Shown here: positions 8,245 through 17,120 of the stretch, piece by piece | Layout: each line of letters begins with the position of its first letter | How positions within the stretch are numbered: the stretch's first letter is position 1 | From: Paenibacillus borealis | GTDB lineage: Bacteria; Bacillota; Bacilli; Paenibacillales; Paenibacillaceae | NCBI RefSeq assembly: GCF_000758665.1 | Contig: NZ_CP009285.1 | Coordinates: 5,022,001-5,086,000, forward strand | DNA length: 64,000 bases | Reading direction: 5' to 3' | The notes under the pieces: model-generated | Told to the model about the DNA's origin: nothing | Databases searched by the model: none | Seen by the model: the letters and a program-made list of their open reading frames with translations, nothing else | Program-made: the position numbers and the translations under genes

Positions 8245-8436
8245 AAATAGTTGTATTTAGTGCAATTAAAAGGCGGCGAAAAACCGCATGTCTAGGAATA
8301 ACTGCATTCTGTACAATTAAAAATAGGGAAATTGTTCTTTTACAGCAAAGAAGCCATTTATAAGTGTACAAAGTGCAATTAAAACTGTTCCTGCGCAGAA
8401 ATGTAGCGTTATAGTTGTACAAATTACAGTTATAAC
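8245..8436. repeat. Four ~51-bp-spaced imperfect palindromes
   Basis: The gap 8133-8653 holds no convincing gene. It contains cores of the form TTGTA-N5-TGCAA (with variants CTGCA, GTGTA, TACAA, TACAG), centred near 8258, 8309, 8371 and 8422, three of them followed by ATTAA. Spacing is 51, 62 and 51 bp. The same architecture recurs at three to four other intergenic loci in this window. Confidence 0.6.
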
Positions 8437-8598
8437 ATGAGCGGTAGTCTCATAGCAGACCACCCGTAACTTTCAACTCGGGCAAGATGTGCTGCGAATC
8501 CGGAATTTCTCCATTTCTCCAGTTTAAGCTAAATAGTTAAATAGTTAAATATAGAATAAACTTCAACATTTGATCCATCATTTCCTACCAAAAGCACA

Positions 8599-8641
8599 AA
8601 AGACGCTAACCTGATGTATTTCTACATCCGTTAGCGTCTTT
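8599..8641 (-). terminator. Terminator downstream of the ABC permease
   Basis: A 12-bp perfect stem AAAGACGCTAAC / GTTAGCGTCTTT with an inner GATGTA/TACATC pair. On the minus strand it is followed by TTTTG-type T-rich sequence, 13 nt after the permease stop. Confidence 0.8.
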
Positions 8642-8653
8642 AATTGAAGCGGA

Positions 8654-9466
8654 TTACGTACGGCGCATATACGCACGCACCGTGATCGGGGCGAAGATGG
8701 CGACAATGACTGCGGCACCAATAAGCGAGTAGACCAGATCGCTGCCTACCGTTCCGTTGTTGACCAGATTACGGACGGCGGTGACCAGATGTGAGATCGG
8801 ATTGATATTTACAAACCACTGCAGCCATTTCGGCATCGTATCAACCGGCACAAACGCATTCGAGAGAAAGGTTAGCGGGAACAGTACGATCATGGAAATC
8901 CCCTGTACACTGGAAGCCGTCCGGGCGATAACCCCGAAGAAGGCGAAGATCCAGCTGATTGCCCATGAGCATCCGATAACAAGGAGCGCTGCGAGCGCGA
9001 CATTCCCGATGCCGCCTTCAGGGCGTAAGCCCATGATGTACCCCATAACGAAGGTGAGCACAGTAGCAATGGTATAACGGATCGTATCTGCGAGCAGTGC
9101 GCCCGCCAGAGGAGCAATCCGCGCAATCGGCAGGGACTTGAAGCGGTCAAACACACCCTTCTCCATATCCTCCCGCAGCTGGACACCCGTGACGACAGAG
9201 GTCGTAATTACGGTCTGTACTAAGATCCCTGGGATGATCACCGGCAAATAACTTGCTACATCACCGGCAATAGCCCCTCCGAAGATATAAGTGAACATCA
9301 GCGTGAAAATGATCGGCTGGAACGTGACGTCAAACAATTGCTCCGGTGTCCGCCGGATCTTGAGCAGCCCTCTATAGGCCATCGTTAATGAATTGCGCAC
9401 CGCCTGGCCGAAGCTGGTATGATTCTTCAGACGGCGTTCTGTACCCGGCTTGATTACAGTACTCAT
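8654..9466 (-). CDS. ABC-2 type transporter permease (DrrB-like)
   Basis: 270-residue membrane subunit with six predicted helices and the ABC-2 motif region LPIARIAPLAGALLADTIRY. It resembles DrrB, the permease of daunorubicin-type drug exporters. It overlaps the ATPase gene by 4 nt and both should form one exporter. The substrate is unknown; a drug or lipid-linked compound is likely for this family. Confidence 0.88.
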   Translation of the reverse strand: MSTVIKPGTERRLKNHTSFGQAVRNSLTMAYRGLLKIRRTPEQLFDVTFQPIIFTLMFTYIFGGAIAGDVASYLPVIIPGILVQTVITTSVVTGVQLREDMEKGVFDRFKSLPIARIAPLAGALLADTIRYTIATVLTFVMGYIMGLRPEGGIGNVALAALLVIGCSWAISWIFAFFGVIARTASSVQGISMIVLFPLTFLSNAFVPVDTMPKWLQWFVNINPISHLVTAVRNLVNNGTVGSDLVYSLIGAAVIVAIFAPITVRAYMRRT

Positions 9467-10494
9467 GCCAATACCCCCTCTTTATTCTTGGCTGATCCGG
9501 ATGCATATCCGGCCTCTTCCTTCACGCCATCACCGGTTAAGGTCAGGAACACTTCATCCAGTGTCGGCTTCTGTACGCTCATCTCAAGCAGCGAAATTCC
9601 CGCCTCGCGGAGTGCGACCAGCAGGTCGGTCACCCGGTCAACATCGCCCATCGGTGCCATGATCTTTGCGGATTCTGCCGATACATTGGACCGCACCTGA
9701 AGCACCCGCTCGACGATCAGACGGGCATTCCCCATATCCTTCGGATTCAGGACCTTCAGATGCAGTGAGGAGTTGCCGACTGAAGCTTTCAATTCATCCA
9801 CGGTGCCCTCGGCAACCACCTTGCCGGTGTCGATGACGGCAATCCGGTCTGCGAGCTGATCCGCCTCTTCCAGATACTGCGTGGTCAGCAAGACGGTTGA
9901 CCCGGTATTTACAAGCCTCCGGATCGTATCCCACATCTGATTCCGCGTCCGCGGATCAAGACCAGTGGTCGGTTCATCCAGGAAAATGAGCGGCGGCTGC
10001 GCAATCAGACTGGCGGCCAGATCCAGCCGCCGGCGCATCCCGCCGGAGAAATTCTTCAGCGGCCGCTTGGCTGCCTCCGTCAGGCCGAATTCCTCCAGCA
10101 GCTCTTCAGCCTTATTTCTCGATTCGGCGCGTCCCAGTCCGAGCAGTCTGGAGAAGATAATCAGATTCTCTGTTGCGCTGAGTGACTCATCCACCGATGC
10201 ATATTGGCCCGTTACCCCGATTAACTGACGCACGATCTGCGGTTCTTTAACCACATCATGTCCGAAGATACGCGCCGAACCTGCGTCAGGCCGCAGTAAA
10301 GTGGCCAGCATGCGGATTACGGTTGTCTTGCCGGCCCCGTTCGGACCCAGCACACCGTAGATCATCCCTGTGCCCACCTTGAGATCAACACCGTCTACTG
10401 CACGGTTACTGCCGTACGTTTTGACAAGTCCATGTGCTTCGATGGCATAACTGCCCTTGTCCTGTACTGACCGCTTCTTTTGTACTTGATTCAT
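9463..10494 (-). CDS. ABC transporter ATPase (DrrA-like)
   Basis: 343 residues. Walker A GPNGAGKTT (~residues 51-59), signature FSGGMRRRLDLA, Walker B LIFLDEPTTGLDPRTRNQMW, and the DrrA-type C-terminal region (SLLEMSVQKPTLDEVFLTLTG) are all present. It powers export with the DrrB-like permease encoded downstream. A strong AGGAGG site precedes the ATG. No obvious regulator is adjacent. Confidence 0.92.
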   Translation of the reverse strand: MNQVQKKRSVQDKGSYAIEAHGLVKTYGSNRAVDGVDLKVGTGMIYGVLGPNGAGKTTVIRMLATLLRPDAGSARIFGHDVVKEPQIVRQLIGVTGQYASVDESLSATENLIIFSRLLGLGRAESRNKAEELLEEFGLTEAAKRPLKNFSGGMRRRLDLAASLIAQPPLIFLDEPTTGLDPRTRNQMWDTIRRLVNTGSTVLLTTQYLEEADQLADRIAVIDTGKVVAEGTVDELKASVGNSSLHLKVLNPKDMGNARLIVERVLQVRSNVSAESAKIMAPMGDVDRVTDLLVALREAGISLLEMSVQKPTLDEVFLTLTGDGVKEEAGYASGSAKNKEGVLA

Positions 10495-10602
10495 TCTTTA
10501 TTCCTCCTAGACAACTGAATGTATTAGGATGGTAACCGACTTTTTTAAACTGAATATAAACTTGCCCCTCATCCGCCGGATTGCTTTTCCCACGCCTTAT
10601 TA

Positions 10603-10631
10603 AAACAAAAATCCGATCCCTTGGGATCGGA
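10603..10631 (-). terminator. Terminator of the lipoprotein gene
   Basis: Perfect stem TCCGATCC-N4-GGATCGGA. On the minus strand it is followed by TTTTTGTTTT. It separates the lipoprotein transcript from the downstream DrrAB-like exporter genes. Confidence 0.87.
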
Positions 10632-10675
10632 CTGAAGAAGTACGCTTGCAGACGTACACCTTAAATGCAAAATTC

Positions 10676-11200
10676 TTAATCATAACCCCCTTCGGCTTCC
10701 GGCAATGCCTGGTACGCATCTTTACCGGCTACGATGTCCGCGATGAAGGTCCGCAGCTCCAGTAGCTGCCCGGCATCTTCAGTAAGCTCACAAGTCTCAC
10801 CGGACCAGCTCAAATCACGTGTAATTCCGTCTACAGTAATCTGCCAGCTGTCTTCCTGGTAAGGGGTGACGGCACAATTCTGCTTAGCGGGCACAAGCTC
10901 CATTGTACCCATAATGTTGATTTCTCTCATTTGGTCATAGATGCTGCGCATTTCATCCTCAGACAGAGTAACATCCGCCGTTGCTGTCCCGTTCATGATC
11001 AGATCTTTTACCACTGTATCCTGATACGTATTAATCTCATTCTTGGTGGCTTCTCCGTAGCCGTAACGGACGAGAAAGTCGAAGTCTCCGGGCATTTCTT
11101 GCGGCATAACGTTCTGCCCAGCAGCGCGCTCTGCCTCCTTATCCGTACTACAGCCATTTAGGAGCAGTACTGCGAGCAGCAATAAGTATAATTTATTCAC
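10676..11200 (-). CDS. Hypothetical lipoprotein
   Basis: About 174 residues. I place the start at the GTG at 11200 because GGAGG lies 8 nt upstream and the product then begins with a classic lipoprotein signal (VNKLYLLLLAVLLLNGC). The upstream in-frame ATG at 11329 would bury the signal peptide. The mature part has three cysteine-containing segments and a DGITRDLSWSGETCELTEDA stretch, consistent with a small secreted beta-rich domain. No function recognised. Confidence 0.7.
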   Translation of the reverse strand: MNKLYLLLLAVLLLNGCSTDKEAERAAGQNVMPQEMPGDFDFLVRYGYGEATKNEINTYQDTVVKDLIMNGTATADVTLSEDEMRSIYDQMREINIMGTMELVPAKQNCAVTPYQEDSWQITVDGITRDLSWSGETCELTEDAGQLLELRTFIADIVAGKDAYQALPEAEGGYD

Positions 11201-11222
11201 TGTATCCGCCTCCAGCATGTTC

Positions 11223-11693
11223 TTAGGTATTATTACACAATATACAGCCGTGGCAAGACAAGTAAATATCATGAATTCCGCATTTCGGGTACCCGATAGG
11301 GATCGTAGGATTATTATCATCTTCTTCAATTTTTGACCATTCTAAATAACTTTCCATCTTAATGCTGTCTTTATCAAAAGCAAAAATCATCCGCTGAAAC
11401 TTTAATAAGCATTCTATGATCCAATCTTCCCGGGGTTCATAATTCAGCCGCTCCCAACCATGACGTTCCATTGCTCCTGAAATCGTGTGTAAGATAAAAA
11501 TCCTTTCCCGTTCAAACGATTCTATAGTCCACGGCATATCATCGATATCAAAACCGACAGTTCCTATGCCTACCACTGACTGGTCCTGCTGAGCTAACCA
11601 GATCACCATTTCTTTCTCGCGGTTGTTTTCTGCAAATATAGACCCGCTGAGCGCCAGCACCTCAATAAAAAAGGAGGTCAGACTATTCGACAT
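11223..11693 (-). CDS. Hypothetical protein, possibly 5'-truncated or non-canonically started
   Basis: 156 residues from the first ATG, which has no ribosome binding site. The same frame stays open to 11834 and the extra segment reads like protein (ILYRKFTEAERGHTYGQPD, then YARALCESIESLK), overlapping the end of the upstream gene in another frame, yet holds no ATG, GTG or TTG. Either a rare start such as ATT (~11796) is used or the gene lost its 5' end. The C-terminus carries a CGIHDIYLSCHGCILC cysteine cluster that might bind a metal. Family unknown. Confidence 0.5.
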   Translation of the reverse strand: MSNSLTSFFIEVLALSGSIFAENNREKEMVIWLAQQDQSVVGIGTVGFDIDDMPWTIESFERERIFILHTISGAMERHGWERLNYEPREDWIIECLLKFQRMIFAFDKDSIKMESYLEWSKIEEDDNNPTIPIGYPKCGIHDIYLSCHGCILCNNT

Positions 11694-11791
11694 TTTTAAC
11701 GACTCAATGCTTTCGCAAAGTGCTCTGGCATAGATATCCGGTTGCCCATATGTATGTCCCCTTTCCGCTTCCGTAAACTTCCGGTAGAGAA

Positions 11792-12664
11792 TTAAATCGG
11801 ACTCAAAGCATCCCAGAGCTGCGTAGCGAATTCGTTATCGATTTGGAAATACATTCTGGCAAATCCGTAATCAATGTAGCCGCCTTTGATCATTATCAAA
11901 GTAACCTCAGTGCCATCTTTTAAATGAATTGTAATTCGTCTGTATCGTTCATCATTGTCATAGTCGCCCATTTGTCCATCCATGCCCTCATGTACAGATA
12001 ATCTGGCATCATACAGCTGATCAACCAGGGTGTTGATCAATTCCAAATCAGGAACCGGGTGTAACTGATCTATACCTGTTCTCCACTCTGAGTAGCTTTG
12101 ATATTGGGCACTAACCACATTTCCAGCCATTTTAAAGGGTTTGAAAAAATCTCTGCCCGCACTTAACGGTAACCCGCCCGTACACTCATAAAATGCAGTT
12201 TGAACATACGAATGCTCTTCAGAATATGTCATTATTCGGAAATTCTTATTATAGCCTTTCACAGCATAGACATCTGCCTTGTCAACTGTTGAAGCTAGAT
12301 TGGTGTCCTTCTTCCCCTGCTGCTTCCAACCGTTAAGATTGCCTTTAGCCGTTCCGAGCTTCTTCCCTCTCAAATTTATTGCTTGTTCGGGCGGGATTTC
12401 CGTATACGTTTGAGTGTACACTTTGCCGTTATAATATATCATTCCTAACATCGTTGCATTGAGAATCCCCTCCGTCTGTGACGGCAAGTTAAAGACTGGC
12501 GATATTATTCCTCCCTTTGGGGCTACGGGTTCCTCATCTTTAACAGGGCGCAGAAAGAGTGCACCGCCAATTAGGATCACCAGCACTGCTGCTGCGATCC
12601 CGGCTTTTAACCAGCCGTGTCTGGAGCGGAAAAAGGATACTATCATGGTTTGGAATCTCAACAA
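11792..12664 (-). CDS. Hypothetical membrane-anchored protein
   Basis: About 290 residues: a short cytoplasmic N-terminus, one transmembrane helix (AGIAAAVLVILIGGALFL) and a large extracytoplasmic domain. I favour the TTG start at 12664, with an AGGGAG site 8 nt upstream; the ATG at 12682 itself overlaps that ribosome binding site. The domain layout resembles membrane-anchored stress or anti-sigma-like proteins, but no sigma factor is adjacent and I recognise no family. Confidence 0.6.
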   Translation of the reverse strand: MLRFQTMIVSFFRSRHGWLKAGIAAAVLVILIGGALFLRPVKDEEPVAPKGGIISPVFNLPSQTEGILNATMLGMIYYNGKVYTQTYTEIPPEQAINLRGKKLGTAKGNLNGWKQQGKKDTNLASTVDKADVYAVKGYNKNFRIMTYSEEHSYVQTAFYECTGGLPLSAGRDFFKPFKMAGNVVSAQYQSYSEWRTGIDQLHPVPDLELINTLVDQLYDARLSVHEGMDGQMGDYDNDERYRRITIHLKDGTEVTLIMIKGGYIDYGFARMYFQIDNEFATQLWDALSPI

Positions 12665-12782
12665 AATATTGCACTCCCTCATTTTACATTATTTAACTTT
12701 ACATATAATACTAATATTTATAATAATGTTACAATTAATAATTATCAATAAGATTCAACACACCAGCTCATCTAAACAGCAA

Positions 12783-12823
12783 CAAAGGCGCGGTAGAGAA
12801 CTGTTGTCCCCTCCGCGCCTTTG
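12783..12823 (-). terminator. Possible terminator downstream of the DUF2185 gene
   Basis: An 11-bp perfect inverted repeat (CAAAGGCGCGG / CCGCGCCTTTG) with a 19-nt loop. The following minus-strand sequence is only moderately T-rich. Confidence 0.55.
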
Positions 12824-12906
12824 CCCATGCTTATGCACTGCCTATATCTGATCCCAGCATCTGCCGGTTACAGATTTCTATGAACCGCCAGCCCCGCATA
12901 TTATGC

Positions 12907-13527
12907 TTACCGCCAATTTTTCACTTCTACCCATGCTGCATCCGGGCCGCTCCGTTCAAATGCCGTACCTACAGCTCCTCTAAAAGGCTCCAGTAAACCC
13001 GGGTCGCGGTCAATCAGATCATACACATTCATGATCGCGGTATTCTTGGGATCACTCAGGTACGCTCCATCTTCATCCCCGCTGAATAGCCGCCATCCGC
13101 TATCCTGCTCCCGTGTGGCTGCTTCACGGTACATCCAGCGAACCCCGCTGCCGGGCAACATGCATTTCTTGGTCACCAGCGCCGCCTTCTCGCCTGCCTC
13201 GACCCACGCCGGGTCTCCTTCTCGCAGAATTGTCCGGGCAATATGTCTGGGCTCGAATTCCACGGTATCTCCAGGTTGCAGTGTCTGTATCACTCCGGGC
13301 ACATTCGTCAGCAGCCCCGTATAACGTCCGGTAACCGGATCTTGCCCGGTAATCTCCACCCACATCCGTTCAGCGCGGGGTTCTCCTTCTTTCGGGTTCG
13401 TCAGGATGAAATGCAGCCTAACCATTCTTCCTGGGTTCTGGGTCATCCGTTCTTGCAGGGAAGGAATAAAGAAAGAATTAGGATGCTGCCGGCTCACTTC
13501 TTCCACATCTTCCAAAGTCCATTCCAT
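12907..13527 (-). CDS. DUF2314-DUF2185 (Imm33-type) immunity-like protein
   Basis: 206 residues in two parts. The N-terminal half (RMWVEITGQDP, GLLTNVPGVIQTLQPGDTVEF) fits DUF2314. The C-terminal half (VRWMYREAATREQDSGWRL, FSGDEDGAYL, GTAFERS) fits DUF2185, known as an Imm33-type immunity module of polymorphic toxin systems. No toxin gene is next to it in this window, so it may be an orphan immunity or housekeeping protein. Cytoplasmic, no signal peptide. Confidence 0.75.
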   Translation of the reverse strand: MEWTLEDVEEVSRQHPNSFFIPSLQERMTQNPGRMVRLHFILTNPKEGEPRAERMWVEITGQDPVTGRYTGLLTNVPGVIQTLQPGDTVEFEPRHIARTILREGDPAWVEAGEKAALVTKKCMLPGSGVRWMYREAATREQDSGWRLFSGDEDGAYLSDPKNTAIMNVYDLIDRDPGLLEPFRGAVGTAFERSGPDAAWVEVKNWR

Positions 13528-13636
13528 AACGTGTGCCTCCTAGTCTGTAGTGCTAGACTACCATTACCCCATTGCGGGAGACACGATTCATTTGGACAGG
13601 AAAATCCACCCATCTTAAGCTCAGGCCCAGGGACAA

Positions 13637-14518
13637 TTAAAGGAGTTTCGATTCCTGTACAGGTATCCATATTTCACTTTTGTACGCAGGAGAGTTCGTA
13701 TCCTTGCTCTCATTCCACAGAATTTCCGGCCCTTCAACCTGCTCATAATTGGAGGAGGGGAACCATTCGGAATAAATCCGGCCCCAGATATTCTGGAGCG
13801 TGTCCGGAAACGGCCCCACTGCTTCAAATACAGCCCATGTATACGCAGGGACTTCAAGCTTGGCATAGGACGGCGGACATTCCAGGGTAGTGGCAACACC
13901 AATATAATGATCGAGCTCTCCACGCTCTTCCATCCGCCCTTCGGAGAAATTCACCGATGCGCTGATCATCCCCGCAGGTTCGATGTTGGACAGCTGCTTC
14001 AGCTCCGTAATGATCTCCATAGTAAGACTCTGCCACATCGCCGCGATTTCCGGGTTCACCCCATTGAACTGGATGGGCACTCTTTTCTTCAGTCCGACGA
14101 TGCTAAAAGCCGCTTTCTCTTCCATACGGTAATTCATTTCACTGCCTCCTCTGATTGTTAATTGAAAAGTCATTCGAGGAAAGGCCTTCAGCGGTGTCCC
14201 TGCGCTTCTTGCTTCCGACGGCGTCACACCGTGAACCAGCTGGAATGCCTTGGTGAATGCATCCGGTGAACTATAACCAAATTCCAGAGCCAGATCAATG
14301 ATCCGCTGCTGGCTGCCCTGCAGTTTGAATGCGGCCAGTGTAAGACGTCTGCGGCGGATATATTCCGAGAGCGGAATACCGGCCAGAAAGGAGAACATCC
14401 GCGTGAAATGATACTCCGAGCATAACGCCCGCCTCGCTGCCTCCCTGACATCCACCACACCCTCCAGATGCTCCTCAATATAGGAGAGTGCGGCGTTCAT
14501 ATTTTCGAGCAGGTTCAT
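13637..14518 (-). CDS. AraC-family regulator with GyrI-like effector-binding domain
   Basis: 293 residues. An N-terminal AraC/XylS double helix-turn-helix (residues ~1-105, with [19 protein letters not shown] and [17 protein letters not shown]) is followed by a GyrI-like/BacT effector domain (~120-293) ending in an EIWIPV-type strand. Such proteins sense small hydrophobic or cationic compounds and often control efflux. An AAAGGGTGG site precedes the ATG. The target is unclear; it is divergent from the CDP-alcohol phosphotransferase gene. Confidence 0.88.
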   Translation of the reverse strand: MNLLENMNAALSYIEEHLEGVVDVREAARRALCSEYHFTRMFSFLAGIPLSEYIRRRRLTLAAFKLQGSQQRIIDLALEFGYSSPDAFTKAFQLVHGVTPSEARSAGTPLKAFPRMTFQLTIRGGSEMNYRMEEKAAFSIVGLKKRVPIQFNGVNPEIAAMWQSLTMEIITELKQLSNIEPAGMISASVNFSEGRMEERGELDHYIGVATTLECPPSYAKLEVPAYTWAVFEAVGPFPDTLQNIWGRIYSEWFPSSNYEQVEGPEILWNESKDTNSPAYKSEIWIPVQESKLL

Positions 14519-14678
14519 CGTTTACCACCCTTTCCTCACCATCAGATTAACAGCTATTCAGAGGCCGGGTCCGACAGTTGCTGCACGAGATTGACGGATA
14601 AGCACTATTTTAATGATAATGAAGCATAGATACTATATAAAAAGCAATTTCCCCCCAGCGGGAAGACGGAGGATCGAA

Positions 14679-15212
14679 ATGAAGCTTATACCCAACTGCT
14701 TAACACTCAGCCGGATCGGGCTGGCACTCCTGCTGTTAGGGCTGGAGCCGCTGGGCACGGGCTTCACCACTGTCTATATCCTGTGCGGAATTACAGATAT
14801 GCTGGATGGGCCGATTGCCAGAATGACCGGGACAACCAGCAGCCTCGGGGCCAAGCTTGACTCTCTGGCCGACATGACGCTGGTGGGCGCTTCATTATAT
14901 ACATTGTATCCGTTCCTTGGACTTACACGGGGGGGCCTCCTCTGGATCACCCTAATCGCCTTAATCCGGGGAGCCTCCATGCTGACCGCGCTGCGCAGAT
15001 TCCGGACCTACGGCAGCATCCATACCTATGGCAATAAACTCGCCGGACTCCTGTTATTCATCACGCCGCTGCTGCTTCCGCATATTCATCAAGTTGTCTG
15101 GACTGCTGTTGTATGCGCCGTGGCTACTTTGTCCGCAGTGGAGGAATTTGTCATACTTCTGAGCTCAAGCCAGCTGCAGCTGGACCGGAAAGGGCTGTTT
15201 ACGCGGCGCTAA
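14679..15212 (+). CDS. CDP-alcohol phosphatidyltransferase family membrane enzyme
   Basis: About 177 residues. The family signature is complete: DMLDGPIAR followed by GAKLDSLAD (residues ~40-65), giving the Asp cluster that binds metal and the CDP-lipid. Four to five hydrophobic helices follow. I choose the ATG at 14679 because CGGAGGA lies just upstream; an earlier in-frame ATG at 14613 lacks one. Such enzymes make phosphatidylglycerophosphate, phosphatidylserine and similar lipids; which alcohol is used is not evident. Confidence 0.86.
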   Translation: MKLIPNCLTLSRIGLALLLLGLEPLGTGFTTVYILCGITDMLDGPIARMTGTTSSLGAKLDSLADMTLVGASLYTLYPFLGLTRGGLLWITLIALIRGASMLTALRRFRTYGSIHTYGNKLAGLLLFITPLLLPHIHQVVWTAVVCAVATLSAVEEFVILLSSSQLQLDRKGLFTRR

Positions 15213-15234
15213 TCCTCAGGACAAACACCTCAAA

Positions 15235-15258
15235 GAACCCATCACACGCCATGGGTTC
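15235..15258 (-). terminator. Terminator between convergent genes
   Basis: Perfect stem GAACCCAT-N8-ATGGGTTC between the CDP-alcohol phosphotransferase (+) and the P-loop protein (-). The minus-strand copy is followed by a TTTGAGG-type short T-run. Confidence 0.6.
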
Positions 15259-15303
15259 TCCTATAACATTACTCATTCTTTTAGTCCCGCACAACGCGAA
15301 TAT

Positions 15304-15828
15304 TTAGCCTAAGGGACCGGCATCAGCGAAGCTCTTGATTAATGCTTTGACCTGTCGTCGGGAGGTTACGGTGATGACTCGCTGATGTGGACCAGCCTGC
15401 CGGAGTCTGGCGATGGTATTAGCCCGGCTCCGTGTCTTATAGTTCCAGACCCAGCTTACGAAGGCCCAATCGAGCTTCTCCGGGCAGCCTTCCTGCATGT
15501 CGGGTCTCGTTTGGTTATGGTACATCAGACGCCGCTTCACAATGCGGTACATACATAAGAGCCTGGGCAGATCCAGAAAAATGATGACATCCGCACGCTT
15601 GACCCTGATATCCATCGTCCTTGAGTAGTTGCCATCCATTATCCACTTCTCTTGCTCCGTGTATTGCCGGACCAGCCCGTCCCATTCCTCATCCGGCTTG
15701 GGGATCCAGCCCGGGTTCCAGAAATGGGCATCCAGATGCACGACCGGCAGCTGGAGCATACCTCCGAGCTCCCGGGCCAGCGTAGATTTGCCCGATCCCC
15801 CTGATCCGAGAATTAATATCCGGTTCAT
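15304..15828 (-). CDS. P-loop kinase-like protein (DNA topology modulation FlaR-type)
   Basis: 174 residues starting with a Walker A motif (GSGGSGKST, residues ~8-16), then HLDAHFWNPGW, W-x-MDGNYSRT and a DxxIFLDLPR strand. This is the pattern of adenylate-kinase-like proteins annotated as topology modulation proteins. It probably phosphorylates a small molecule or nucleotide; the true substrate of this group is uncertain. The only close neighbour is the amidase upstream, on the same strand. Confidence 0.82.
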   Translation of the reverse strand: MNRILILGSGGSGKSTLARELGGMLQLPVVHLDAHFWNPGWIPKPDEEWDGLVRQYTEQEKWIMDGNYSRTMDIRVKRADVIIFLDLPRLLCMYRIVKRRLMYHNQTRPDMQEGCPEKLDWAFVSWVWNYKTRSRANTIARLRQAGPHQRVITVTSRRQVKALIKSFADAGPLG

Positions 15829-15867
15829 AAGTTCTCCTTATTAAGTATGAAATAAATGCTATCCTCT

Positions 15868-16614
15868 TCAATCCAGCTGCAAATATTCTCTGATTCCATC
15901 GATGATGGCAGAGGCAACATCCTCCTGAAATTCAGCGGTCCACATCTTCGTCTCATCTCCGGGGTTCGTCAAATATCCCAGTTCAAGCAGCACGGACGGC
16001 ATCTCCGTCTCCCGCAGCACAAAGAAGTTTTCAACCTTAACCCCGCGGTCTTTGAGCCCGGTAGCTTGAATGACATGCTTATGTATAGTCTCGGCAAAAG
16101 CCAGTGATTCGTCATGATAATAAAAGGACTCCGTGCCCGACGCTGAAGCATCCTCATAGGTATTACCATGTATGGATATAAATAAATCCGCCGGCAGGTT
16201 ATTCGCGAACTCCGGCCGGTACAGCTCATGCGTGGAAATGAAAGCATCCCCGGTGCGGGTAAGCTCAATCTGAATCTGCGGATCATCCGCCAGCTTCGCT
16301 GCTATTTGCTGTGATACGCTAAGGTTGAACTCCTTCTCAAAACGTCCGCTCACGGACGTCGCGCCAGGATCTTCACCGCCATGCCCGGGGTCGATCACAA
16401 CCTTATAAACAGGTCCGGAATACACCGGATCACTGCTGGCAGGCCCGCTTGTACTGCCTGGTTCATGGATTGCTTCCGGTTTACCCGCCGCCGGAGCCGC
16501 AGCCAGACTTGAATCTGCACTATCCCCGCCTGAACCGTTACTGACGCCATCACTGCATGCCGCAAGCATTAGCAGACAGAGCCATGCGGCAGCTATAATG
16601 TACATCTTCCTCAT
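15868..16614 (-). CDS. N-acetylmuramoyl-L-alanine amidase (Amidase_3), lipoprotein
   Basis: 248 residues with a lipoprotein signal (MLAACS lipobox), a Ser/Gly/Ala-rich linker and a C-terminal Amidase_3 domain (~75-248). The zinc and catalytic residues are visible: HGGEDPGA (His), RFEKEFNL (Glu), SIHGNTYE (His) and LLELGYLTN (Glu). It should cleave the stem peptide from MurNAc in peptidoglycan while anchored outside the membrane. CwlD/AmiC relatives act in sporulation or cell separation; no sporulation gene is adjacent. Confidence 0.92.
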   Translation of the reverse strand: MRKMYIIAAAWLCLLMLAACSDGVSNGSGGDSADSSLAAAPAAGKPEAIHEPGSTSGPASSDPVYSGPVYKVVIDPGHGGEDPGATSVSGRFEKEFNLSVSQQIAAKLADDPQIQIELTRTGDAFISTHELYRPEFANNLPADLFISIHGNTYEDASASGTESFYYHDESLAFAETIHKHVIQATGLKDRGVKVENFFVLRETEMPSVLLELGYLTNPGDETKMWTAEFQEDVASAIIDGIREYLQLD

Positions 16615-16702
16615 TCCGGTCTCTCCTTCTCGCTTACCTCATCTTCGTATCCCCATTTCATTTCAGCATACCGCTGCCTGATAGGCAAGACCCAAATCGC
16701 AC

Positions 16703-16750
16703 AAAAAAAGACCAATTCAAGGTCATAACTATGACGTTGAATCAGTCTTT
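16703..16750 (-). terminator. Terminator of the SMR operon
   Basis: Long hairpin on the minus strand (AAAGAC ... GTCTTT with GTCAT/ATGAC inner pairing) followed by TTTTTTT, 14 nt after the last SMR stop codon. Confidence 0.85.
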
Positions 16751-16763
16751 CGCGGATCTTATG

Positions 16764-17117
16764 CTATTTTGCGGGGGTATTCTCTGTTACCTGCTGGGCA
16801 TGATTTGAAGAATTCAGCAAGACCAGTCCCCCGATGATAATAAGCAGGCTGATGCCGGTAAGCAGGTTGAAAGGATCATTCCAGATCAGAATGCCGATGA
16901 GTGCAGTCAGAGCCGTGCCTGCTCCAGACCAGATGGCATAAGCCAGGCTTAACGGTATGGTTCTGAGACTAATGGATAAGCTGTAAAAAGCCAGACCCAT
17001 GCCAATCACTACCCCAATAGACGGCAGCACACTGCTGAATCCGTCGGAGAGCTTGAGCATTGTCGTGCCAAAGATTTCCGAGAGAATGGCGATACTTAAT
17101 GCAAGATAACTTTTCAC
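16764..17117 (-). CDS. Small multidrug resistance (SMR) efflux subunit
   Basis: 117 residues, four transmembrane helices. The conserved Glu in helix 1 (AILSEIFGTTMLKLSDGF), the AIWSGAGTALTALIGILIW segment and the GLVLLN-type last helix mark the SMR/EmrE family. It lies 3 nt after a second SMR gene, so the two likely form a paired antiparallel heterodimer (YkkCD/EbrAB type). Substrates are probably quaternary cations, guanidinium-like compounds or drugs. Expression should be set by the TetR regulator at the head of the operon. Confidence 0.9.
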   Translation of the reverse strand: MKSYLALSIAILSEIFGTTMLKLSDGFSSVLPSIGVVIGMGLAFYSLSISLRTIPLSLAYAIWSGAGTALTALIGILIWNDPFNLLTGISLLIIIGGLVLLNSSNHAQQVTENTPAK

Positions 17118-17120
17118 AAT

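Noticed and set aside
8129-8422. 97-codon frame on the minus strand
   Set aside because: It overlays the phased palindromes, lacks a ribosome binding site and is Cys/Arg/Leu-rich without protein-like pattern.
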